Shown: in pieces, positions 1 to 5,043 of the stretch | Layout: each line of letters starts with the position of its first letter | How positions within the stretch are numbered: the stretch's first letter is position 1 | Source of the DNA: Nitrospiraceae bacterium | GTDB taxonomy: Bacteria > Nitrospirota > Thermodesulfovibrionia > Thermodesulfovibrionales > UBA9159 | DNA: 6,346 bases | Assembly: GCA_003453735.1 (NCBI GenBank) | Contig: DMNE01000491.1 | Location: 24,259 to 30,604 of the forward strand | Direction: 5' to 3' | Program-made: the position numbers and the translations under genes | The notes under the pieces: generated by a model | Database searches by the model: none | Seen by the model: only the letters and a program-made list of their open reading frames with translations | Told to the model about the DNA's origin: nothing

Positions 1-979
1 AACGATGTTCCTCGCCGTCTTGACGTCCAAATGAGAGGGAAGCCGTCAAACTCTCATAAACTTCGTTTACCGTAATTGTCAGAAGCGAACTTTGGGCAGC
101 TCCGGCCGAGATAACCCGGACATTTTGGCCAACCGGCCTCCAGAGCAGCGGATCAGTGGAACCATAGAGTATGACGACATTTCCATTCACTGCGGCCGCC
201 AGGTGGGTAATGCCTGAATCATTTCCCACATAGAGACGACAGAGGCTCAAAAGGGCGGCAACAATAATAAGTTGTTCATCGAAAAAGGGGAAGACCCGCG
301 CATGCCTTCGGGCAAACTTCTCCATCTTCTCCCTCATTGCGAGGTCTTCAGCGGGGCCCGAAAAGATTATGAAAAAGGCATCGAGGTTCTGAATTATTCT
401 TTCGAGCAGCACAAAATAGTTTTCAAGAGGCCAGTTCTTTTTCCCGCTTCCGCTTCCCGGGTGAAGGGCGATCAAAGGTCTCCCGTCATCTTCATATCCC
501 GCCTTCACGAGTAATTCCCTTGCCCTTTCTTTATACGCAGAAGGGATATCGAGTTTTGTCGGCAGGTCGCTCTTTTCACAGTGAACACCGAGCTGTTTCA
601 GCCTGAAGTCAGCGATATGCATTCTCGCCTCGCTGTGAGGAACAGTGATAATCGTCTCTGTCCGGGGGATGATCGTCCTTATGCTTGTGGCCAGGACTGA
701 GTTGTCCCTAACCGTAAAAACAAATGCTCGTTCAAACTGTGCAAGGAAGTCTGCAGTCTTTTCATCTGTTCGCTTAGTATACAGTGACGCATAAAGACAG
801 CTGTCAGCGGAGGATACCTCATCGACAAAACCAATTTCCCTTAGTAATCCAACCACATCAGGTCTACCCGCAAAATGAGTGAAGGCAGATTCGCCCTTTA
901 TCACTCTTAAGCAGGGCAGGGAGAGGAGGAAATCGCCAAGGGCCCCATCGTGGTGGATCAATGCCTTCGGTACCGCCAT
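1..979 (-). CDS. Glycosyltransferase family 9 (LPS heptosyltransferase-like), 3' end outside window
   Basis: The frame is open from ATG at 979 to the left edge, giving 326 codons with no stop. Family members are usually about 340-350 residues, so only the last few residues are probably missing. GT9 enzymes move a sugar, classically ADP-heptose, onto the lipopolysaccharide core on the inner face of the inner membrane. Visible motifs are an N-terminal acceptor-side loop HDGALGD (residues 10-16, Asp16 at the usual catalytic-base position), the donor-site block HPGSGSGKKNWP (173-184), SGPAED (207-212), and the family signature GNDSGITHLAAA (252-263). An in-frame TAA lies seven codons upstream, so this ATG is the first possible start. 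It has no clear Shine-Dalgarno, but a perfect TATAAT ends 6 nt before it. The gene is divergent from the gene at 1242. Family is secure; the exact sugar and acceptor are not. Confidence 0.93.
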   Translation of the reverse strand, partial: MAVPKALIHHDGALGDFLLSLPCLRVIKGESAFTHFAGRPDVVGLLREIGFVDEVSSADSCLYASLYTKRTDEKTADFLAQFERAFVFTVRDNSVLATSIRTIIPRTETIITVPHSEARMHIADFRLKQLGVHCEKSDLPTKLDIPSAYKERARELLVKAGYEDDGRPLIALHPGSGSGKKNWPLENYFVLLERIIQNLDAFFIIFSGPAEDLAMREKMEKFARRHARVFPFFDEQLIIVAALLSLCRLYVGNDSGITHLAAAVNGNVVILYGSTDPLLWRPVGQNVRVISAGAAQSSLLTITVNEVYESLTASLSFGRQDGEEHR

Positions 980-985
980 ATCTCT

Positions 986-1014
986 ATTATAGGCTTTTTA
1001 CTGGATAGGAGAGA
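986..1014 (-). promoter_or_regulatory. Candidate promoter for the glycosyltransferase, predicting a leaderless mRNA
   Basis: A perfect -10 box TATAAT occupies 991-986 on the minus strand. Six bases (AGAGAT) separate it from the ATG at 979, so a standard +1 falls on the A of the start codon. The -35 region is poor (TCTCTC at 17-bp spacing, TTCTCT at 18 bp). The site therefore rests on the -10 box, the absence of a Shine-Dalgarno, and the identical arrangement at the ABC ATPase gene. Confidence 0.4.
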
Positions 1015-1143
1015 ATGTCTGAAATCCAGATAGTGAATTGAGTGCGGTGAGCATGGTGCCAAGAAGCCTTGCGATTTCTGGTAAGCCCGCCCCTCCGTAT
1101 TGGCTAAAAACACGTTCGTCTTTTGCTTTCCGATAGATCTTTC

Positions 1144-1172
1144 TTGCTTATCTCGCATGCATATATGATAAT
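1144..1172 (+). promoter_or_regulatory. Candidate promoter for the small PD-(D/E)XK-like gene
   Basis: TTGCTT (1144-1149) and GATAAT (1167-1172) are separated by 17 bp. The -10 box matches consensus at 5 of 6 positions and the -35 at 3 of 6. It would give a 5' leader of about 60 nt before the ATG at 1242, which carries its own strong Shine-Dalgarno. This is the best match in the divergent intergenic region, but it is a pattern match only. Confidence 0.35.
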
Positions 1173-1241
1173 AGCAACCAATATGGCACAACAGACAAAT
1201 GAACTCGGGAATGAGTCCAGATCAATAATGGGGAGGAGTTT

Positions 1242-1577
1242 ATGGACAGCGACAAGCAGATGCATGATCTGATCGTCGAGCAAGTGAGGAGAAAGTTTTC
1301 CGGACAGTATGGGGAAATCAGGGTCAATGCGGCAGGAAACCCTGACCTTGTTCTTGCGAACCACGGTCTCACTCTCGCTGTTGTAGAAGTGGAGACGCAA
1401 AATAGTATTACACCTGAGAAGGCACAGAGATGGAAAGAGATGGCACAGTCTGGATCAAAATTGATCCTTATTGTCCCCAAAACCGCCAAAGTGAAAACTA
1501 CAGAACTCTTATGGAAATATGGAATCGCAGATAAGGTCGGCGTTGGAAGTTATGAGATCGCTATCACCATGCCGTAA
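1242..1577 (+). CDS. Small conserved-looking protein with PD-(D/E)XK nuclease-like residue layout
   Basis: This 111-residue protein has an ATG preceded by GGAGGAG (1232-1238), an almost ideal ribosome binding site, so the start is well supported. I do not recognise a named family. Its layout fits the core of the PD-(D/E)XK fold: an N-terminal helix with Glu13, then GNPDLVL with Asp35 (32-38), a strand AVVEVET with Glu49 and Glu51 (46-52), then a helix with Gln62. The next stretch, KLILIVP (73-79), looks like a core beta strand. In the classical motif the last residue is Lys; here it is Glu, a variation known from BamHI. Size and spacing resemble archaeal Hjc-type Holliday junction resolvases, but no homology to them is claimed. 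There is no signal peptide or membrane segment, so it is probably cytoplasmic. It stands alone, with no methylase or partner visible. The gene is real with good confidence; nuclease activity is inference. Confidence 0.8.
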   Translation: MDSDKQMHDLIVEQVRRKFSGQYGEIRVNAAGNPDLVLANHGLTLAVVEVETQNSITPEKAQRWKEMAQSGSKLILIVPKTAKVKTTELLWKYGIADKVGVGSYEIAITMP

Positions 1578-1790
1578 GTCTAAACCGCTTTTCCTTGATC
1601 CGTTCTGAGTTTTTCTTCTCGAGACTCAGTGATTCCGACCAATCCTTGCCACTCGACAGTAGTGATCTAGTTCTGCAATTCCAGAGTGTCCTCAGAAAAA
1701 TCAACGAACCTCCCCGACACCCTACAGATTTCCCTCCGAAGACGTTGAGAATTATGCAATAGCCTGACTCTTTCACAAACGGTATCCGCT

Positions 1791-1820
1791 CTCAATGTCA
1801 GAATTGGGTTTTTTGTTTGT
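1791..1820 (+). terminator. Weak intrinsic terminator between convergent genes
   Basis: CTCAAT (1791-1796) can pair with ATTGGG (1803-1808), including one T-G wobble, around a 6-nt loop. TTTTTTGTTTGTT follows immediately. The orientation suits transcripts from the plus-strand gene ending at 1577, about 215 nt upstream. The stem is short and AT-rich, so efficiency is uncertain. Confidence 0.4.
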
Positions 1821-1839
1821 TAGGCAGAGGGCAGAAAGA

Positions 1840-2547
1840 CTATGATAAAAACGTTTTCCATTCCTCATTTTCATAGACTTGATTGGGCCGAAACTGCTTT
1901 TTGTAAGACATCCTCGGGATTTCCCCAATGTAAAATCCAAGGTAATAATATTTTTTTCTCACAAGCCTTGCGAAGGATATTTCACTCAGAATACTGTACA
2001 CACCCAGCCTTCTTCCAAGATAGTCAGTGTCATAGTAAAAATAGTTCGAAGAGAGGGAATCACAGCCTTCGTCGACTATCCCGACGCCGATCAATTTGCT
2101 GCCAAAGTAATAATCCATTTCTCTGGTACCGGGGTACCCGTAATGAATGTTGAGAAGACGGATCTCATAATCAAGCACTTCTTTCTCTTCATGATGTTTA
2201 TGTGATAGGTATTTCTTGTAAAGCCGGATTTTTTCAGGCGTAACGGACGGGCAACGGATTTCGAGCCGGATGTCAGCGTTCTTCTTGATCGTCCTTTTCT
2301 GACTCTTACTGGGGCGAAACTTTCCGCTTTCAAGACGAAGAGGCCGGCACGCGGAACATTCTTCGCAGAGATTCCTATAAAAAAGATTTCCCAGTCGCCT
2401 GTATCCTTCTGCAAGGAATAGATGAAAGTTTCGACTGCATGCTTCGTCCGCAAGGAGGCATTCTATCGTGGCTTTTCTTCCGTCCCCGAAATAGGCGCAG
2501 AGAAAGTTCTCACGAAATGCAACCATGCTTATCGCTTCATTACGCAT
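1840..2547 (-). CDS. bpt: Aminoacyl-tRNA--protein transferase (leucyl/arginyltransferase, Bpt/ATE family)
   Basis: It transfers an amino acid (leucine for characterised bacterial Bpt, arginine for ATE) from tRNA to N-terminal Asp or Glu of proteins, marking them for N-degron proteolysis through ClpS/ClpAP; it is cytoplasmic. Counting from an in-frame GTG at 2613, family blocks are YRRLGNLFYRNLCEECSACR (71-90), FRPSKSQKR (99-107), YFYYDTDYLGRRLGVYSILS (191-210), YYYLGFYI (222-229) and MSYKKQFRP (235-243). Cys39, Cys83, Cys86 and Cys89 match the conserved cysteine set, thought to bind metal or an Fe-S cluster. I chose ATG 2547 (residue 23), giving 235 residues, the usual family length. ATG 2526 and GTG 2613 (257 residues) remain possible, since none has a well-placed Shine-Dalgarno. 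The stop is TAG. It points the same way as the stress-protein gene but lies 283 bp beyond that gene's stop, so an operon is not implied. The choice of Leu versus Arg cannot be read from sequence alone. Confidence 0.93.
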   Translation of the reverse strand: MRNEAISMVAFRENFLCAYFGDGRKATIECLLADEACSRNFHLFLAEGYRRLGNLFYRNLCEECSACRPLRLESGKFRPSKSQKRTIKKNADIRLEIRCPSVTPEKIRLYKKYLSHKHHEEKEVLDYEIRLLNIHYGYPGTREMDYYFGSKLIGVGIVDEGCDSLSSNYFYYDTDYLGRRLGVYSILSEISFARLVRKKYYYLGFYIGEIPRMSYKKQFRPNQVYENEEWKTFLS

Positions 2548-2829
2548 GGATTCAGTAGTTTTTATCGCTCCTTTAATTGCGCTTTCTGCGTTATCGCTTT
2601 TCCTCCCTTGCACCTGAAAAAAGCGACAAACCTATGCAAGCGCTAGCTCCAAACCCACGCCTGGTAAATCGGTGCGGCAGAAGCCATCTCTGTTGAAACT
2701 ATCAATCGTTGGATCTCCAAGTGCCAGGGAAAAACAAGCACGGCGCTCTCACCCCGGCATCCCTGAAGTGGTCGGAGTTCTCGCACCGCCTTCTTTAATT
2801 TTGGATAGCCGCGAGCGTTTCCAACTCTT

Positions 2830-3309
2830 CTACGCGACTATGCAGATAGCTATTTCCGCCCCCTGAGTGATGATTTTCGTGGTAACACTGCCCATAAAAA
2901 GACGTTCACCCTGCGAATGGCCGCTCCGTCCCATTACCAATGTTTGATAATCCCCTGATTTCGCCTCTTCCAAAATACTCCCTGCGACATCAGTGGAATC
3001 TGAAACCGACCTCATCGTTATCTGTTCCGGATTTATCCCTCTCTTAGCCAGCCTCTCAATAGCTCCATGGAAGATAGGCTCAAGGCGCATTTTCTGGTTG
3101 GATAACCATCGATCAACCACCTTCTTCCTCGCCTCTCTCTCCTCTTCGGTCAGGATATGACCATCATCCCAGAACGCGGCTGGCACATAGGGCAGTACGT
3201 GAAACAGAGTTATCTCGAGATCCTGAACGCCAGAGAACTGCTGCCCTATATAATCCACTGCTTTCAACGAACACGCCGAACCGTCAATCGCCAGTAAGAT
3301 CTTCTTCAC
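2830..3309 (-). CDS. Universal stress protein, ATP-binding UspA family
   Basis: This 159-residue, single-domain cytoplasmic protein belongs to the family that typically forms dimers and is induced by starvation, oxidative or respiratory stress. The N-terminal strand KKILLAIDGS carries Asp9, the adenine-contacting residue. The C-terminal part has G127-RS-G130, nine residues, then G140-S141, an exact G-2x-G-9x-G(S/T) phosphate-binding motif of the ATP-binding (MJ0577-like) class. A predicted helical insert with EEEREARKK (55-63) follows the second strand, as is common in the family. The start is GTG at 3309, preceded by AGGAGG with a 7-nt spacer. The overlapping ATG seven bases upstream is out of frame and stops quickly. 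The stop is TAG. The gene appears monocistronic. About 1 kb upstream lacks ordinary genes but holds a palindrome and a short frame that may be part of its leader. Confidence 0.94.
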   Translation of the reverse strand: MKKILLAIDGSACSLKAVDYIGQQFSGVQDLEITLFHVLPYVPAAFWDDGHILTEEEREARKKVVDRWLSNQKMRLEPIFHGAIERLAKRGINPEQITMRSVSDSTDVAGSILEEAKSGDYQTLVMGRSGHSQGERLFMGSVTTKIITQGAEIAICIVA

Positions 3310-3508
3310 GACCCATCCTCCTCATCGTATTTTGCCGTCAAAAAGACTGCCCTTTTGAAAATCAGAGATGAATTCGGCACCGGCCCATCTGCAAGGCTAT
3401 AGCATTCCCTCGCTCTTTTTCACGGGATTACCTCTTTTCTACTTCTTTGTATTTTCAGAATACTATTGACAACGGCACAAAGTTGTTCGCCGGACTCTCC
3501 TGCTTATT

Positions 3509-3571
3509 TCATACCACATAATTCACGAGCTTGCAAGGGTCGCGGATCATGCTCCTGCCTTCCATGATCAT
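3509..3571 (-). CDS. Possible 20-codon leader or small ORF upstream of the stress-protein gene
   Basis: ATG at 3571 lies 5 nt after a perfect AGGAGG (3582-3577). The frame encodes MIMEGRSMIRDPCKLVNYVV and ends at TGA. It lies about 200 bp upstream of, and on the same strand as, the stress-protein gene. Only the ribosome binding site supports translation. I recognise no family, and there is no attenuator-like codon run. It could be a leader peptide, a remnant of a lost gene, or chance. Confidence 0.22.
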   Translation of the reverse strand: MIMEGRSMIRDPCKLVNYVV

Positions 3572-3593
3572 CCTAACCTCCTGCTCTACGTTT

Positions 3594-3643
3594 CAGAAAT
3601 GCATGAACCCTCGTCTGACCGAGGGAGTCATGATTTATTTCTG
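3594..3643. repeat. 50-bp imperfect palindrome (long hairpin)
   Basis: Three nested stems fall in register: CAGAAAT (3594-3600) with ATTTCTG (3637-3643), CATGA (3602-3606) with TCATG (3628-3632), and CCCTCG (3608-3613) with CGAGGG (3620-3625). This gives 18 base pairs in all around the loop TCTGAC. The internal loops are small and asymmetric (1/4 and 1/2 nt). Read on the minus strand it sits just before the AGGAGG of the 20-codon frame. Neither strand has a proper T-run after it, so it is not a standard terminator. It could be an RNA hairpin, a REP-like repeat or a protein-binding site. Confidence 0.5.
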
Positions 3644-3925
3644 TCACACTCACATTCTGAAGCCTTTTAACCGAGCTGCAACTCATGCGGGCAAGGGCAT
3701 GGCATTTTGAACCCAAAAGTGGAGCAGAAAGAGCACATACTTCGGATTAACAAATCTTAGACGTTTCGGTGAGAAAAGAGTGCAGACCGCCTGAACCCAT
3801 TATTCAACGCTGATAATCAAAGCGTATTTAAGCGTCATTTACGTATCTTCTGAGCAATTTCTCAATGCCGAGAGGTTGCAAGCAATGCCAGTGAAACTTT
3901 TCTTAGCATCTTTTGTCGGTCTGAT

Positions 3926-3933
3926 TATTGAAT
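3926..3933. repeat. Left target-site duplication TATTGAAT
   Basis: This 8-bp sequence abuts the left inverted repeat and is identical, in direct orientation, to 4201-4208 beside the right inverted repeat. It is the expected footprint of one transposition event. Confidence 0.8.
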
Positions 3934-3963
3934 CTTGGGTGGCTGATTGACTCAAGTGATCCC
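3934..3963. repeat. Left terminal inverted repeat of the MITE
   Basis: This 30-bp repeat starts CTTGGGTGGCTGATT and pairs with the complement of 4171-4200 at 25 of 30 positions. Mismatches are at positions 1, 2, 8, 27 and 29. Confidence 0.85.
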
Positions 3964-4005
3964 CATAGGTTGTGGTTTTGACATCATAGAATGTCCTCAC
4001 TGAAG

Positions 4006-4159
4006 GTAGCCGTGTTCCCCTCATCCCGAACAGACGAAGCCTTCCGGCCATGAAATCACTCCAGAAATAATTCGCGCCGGCTTTTTCGCTAGAAAACCAA
4101 TCCAGCAAGTCCTCAAATGTCCACGGATATGAGATCCCACCGTAGCTTTCATGCCCACA
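4006..4159 (-). pseudogene. N-terminal remnant of an IS1595-family transposase, frameshifted
   Basis: Read leftward from 4159, one frame gives CGHESYGGISYPWTFEDL followed by LDWFSSEKAGANYFW. This matches the start of IS1595/ISXO2-like transposases, whose pattern is roughly YP-T---F--WF-tEeAC--YLf-lRWPdGF-CP-CG. The expected continuation then appears in another frame: ISWPEGFVCSG (4056-4024). Removing one base near 4060-4064 would join the two as ANYFWVISWPEGF, in register with the family. Directly after CSG, where the second zinc-ribbon Cys should be, the codon is TGA (4023-4021), followed by GEHGY. No in-frame ATG is visible at the front. The catalytic DDE/DDN domain is wholly absent. The 89-codon frame that crosses the left end of the element (3839-4108) is therefore not a functional gene. 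Confidence 0.75.
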
Positions 4160-4170
4160 TACTACATATT

Positions 4171-4200
4171 GCGGTCACTTGAGTCAATCAGCTACCCAGA
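4171..4200. repeat. Right terminal inverted repeat of the MITE
   Basis: Read on the minus strand it starts TCTGGGTAGCTGATT. It lies just upstream of the transposase remnant, so it corresponds to the left end (transposase 5' side) of the parent IS. Confidence 0.85.
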
Positions 4201-4208
4201 TATTGAAT
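4201..4208. repeat. Right target-site duplication TATTGAAT
   Basis: This is the exact direct copy of 3926-3933, directly outside the right inverted repeat. Confidence 0.8.
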
Positions 4209-4270
4209 TGATAGCCGGTGCTTGTCGAATAAGTGAGGAATCTACTCCTATCTTTTTTTCTCAACTCTTC

Positions 4271-4299
4271 TTTATAAAAAAATAATGGTCGACTATAAT
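4271..4299 (+). promoter_or_regulatory. Candidate promoter of the ABC exporter operon, leaderless
   Basis: TTTATA (4271-4276, 4 of 6 matching consensus) lies 17 bp from a perfect TATAAT (4294-4299). Six bases later comes ATG 4306, so +1 is predicted on that ATG. A second, weaker box TATAAA (4273-4278) stands 6 nt before the alternative ATG at 4285, but its -35 is poor. No Shine-Dalgarno is seen before either ATG. Confidence 0.5.
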
Positions 4300-4305
4300 C
4301 ATTCT

Positions 4306-5043
4306 ATGGCTATTGTAAGTGCAAAGGCTCTAACCAAGAATTATGGTTTTCTCAGGGCCGTCGATGCTATAGACTTCGAAATCTTAAAAGGTGAGGTTTT
4401 CGGGTTCCTTGGTCCAAATGGTGCCGGAAAGACAACAGTAATGCGTATCATCTACTGTTTTATCCCTCAGTCATCGGGGGATATGAGCGTCTTCGGTGTC
4501 GATGTGACCCGGGACCCCAGCTCGATAAAAGCGAGAATAGGAGTGATGCCTCAGGAGGACAATCTCGATCCCGAACTCAACGCGGCAGAAAATCTGATCG
4601 TCTATGCACGGTATTTCGACATCCCAAGGCGGGATGCGCTCCGTTCCGCATCGGAACTTCTCGAATTCGTCGAACTCCAAGGAAAGGCAAAGACAAAAAT
4701 AGGCGCACTTTCAGGTGGGATGAAACGAAGACTTATTCTTGCACGAGCATTGATAAACAATCCAGAGTTGCTAGTCCTCGACGAACCGACAACGGGCCTT
4801 GACCCTCACAGCAGGCATGCAGTATGGGACAAGCTGACGCAGCTCAAGGAAAAGGATACGACCCTTGTCCTCACCACCCATTACATGGAAGAGGCGGCAA
4901 AACTTTGCGACAGGGTAGCAATTATGGATGGAGGCAAGATTGTGACCATCGATTCTCCCTCAGCACTCATGCAACTGCACGGAGGCAGCCTTGAATACGT
5001 CTACCTCAAACTGACAGGGAAAGACCTTGTCGTGCCATCATGA
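4306..5043 (+). CDS. ABC-2 type exporter ATP-binding protein, NodI/DrrA-like
   Basis: This cytoplasmic ATPase powers the membrane partner encoded next. Counting from the chosen ATG (245 residues), Walker A is GPNGAGKT (36-43), the Q-loop is MPQEDNLDP (Gln83), the signature is LSGGM (135-139), Walker B is LLVLDEP (155-161), the D-loop is GLDP (164-167) and the switch His is in TTHYMEEA (His192). All key residues are intact. The run NLDPELNAAENLIVYARYF and the LSGGMKRRL signature are typical of NodI-like ATPases, whose rhizobial members export lipo-chitooligosaccharides. Here the substrate is unknown. ATG 4306 was preferred over ATG 4285 because homologues have about 35 residues before Walker A and because of the TATAAT placement. 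It ends in an ATGA overlap with the permease gene, implying translational coupling. Confidence 0.94.
   Translation: MAIVSAKALTKNYGFLRAVDAIDFEILKGEVFGFLGPNGAGKTTVMRIIYCFIPQSSGDMSVFGVDVTRDPSSIKARIGVMPQEDNLDPELNAAENLIVYARYFDIPRRDALRSASELLEFVELQGKAKTKIGALSGGMKRRLILARALINNPELLVLDEPTTGLDPHSRHAVWDKLTQLKEKDTTLVLTTHYMEEAAKLCDRVAIMDGGKIVTIDSPSALMQLHGGSLEYVYLKLTGKDLVVPS

Larger units (their letters stand above)
3310..3933. other. Gene-poor region upstream of the stress-protein gene
   Basis: Apart from the palindrome and the 20-codon frame, I see no coding region, RNA gene or tandem repeat here. A TTGACA (3465-3470) on the plus strand has no matching -10 box. The plus strand also shows ACAAC...GTTGT around an 8-nt loop near 3468-3485. 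The region probably includes the stress-gene promoter, but no good minus-strand -35/-10 pair stands out (TTGTCA is present without a convincing -10). Confidence 0.5.
3934..4200 (-). mobile_element. 267-bp MITE-like element derived from an IS1595-type insertion sequence
   Basis: The ends are 30-bp inverted repeats (3934-3963 and 4171-4200) that match at 25 of 30 positions, with an unbroken shared core GCTGATTGACTCAAGTGA (3942-3959; complement at 4175-4192). An exact 8-bp direct repeat, TATTGAAT, flanks both ends (3926-3933 and 4201-4208). Eight-base target duplications are characteristic of IS1595-family elements, and the interior carries a decayed IS1595-like transposase N-terminus, so three independent signs agree. 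At 267 bp the element is far too short for a full transposase (about 1 kb is expected). It is best read as an internally deleted, non-autonomous copy that depended on a transposase made elsewhere. The matching target duplication suggests it inserted as this short form or that the deletion happened in place without disturbing the ends. Confidence 0.85.

Noticed and set aside
272..514. 80-codon plus-strand frame inside the glycosyltransferase region
   Set aside because: It lies antisense within a clear GT9 coding sequence and has no family features of its own.
1608..1632. CTGAGT...ACTCAG hairpin after the small nuclease-like gene
   Set aside because: It has a 6-bp stem with a long loop and no following T-run. 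The hairpin at 1791-1820 is the better terminator candidate.
2672..2866. 64-codon plus-strand frame between the transferase and stress-protein genes
   Set aside because: It has no ribosome binding site and no motif, and its end overlaps the 3' end of the stress-protein gene on the other strand. A GGTGCG/CGCACC pair lies within it but is too short and distant to mean much.
3831..3902. 24-codon minus-strand stretch containing LQPLGIEKLLRRYVNDA before a TAA
   Set aside because: It looks protein-like at a glance and could be the tail of a lost gene into which the MITE inserted, but it is too short, has a stop immediately upstream, and matches no family I can name.
3839..4108. 89-codon minus-strand frame beginning at TTG
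   Set aside because: It crosses the left inverted repeat and target duplication of the MITE, and its first part is the out-of-frame transposase relic. It has no ribosome binding site and cannot be a functional gene.
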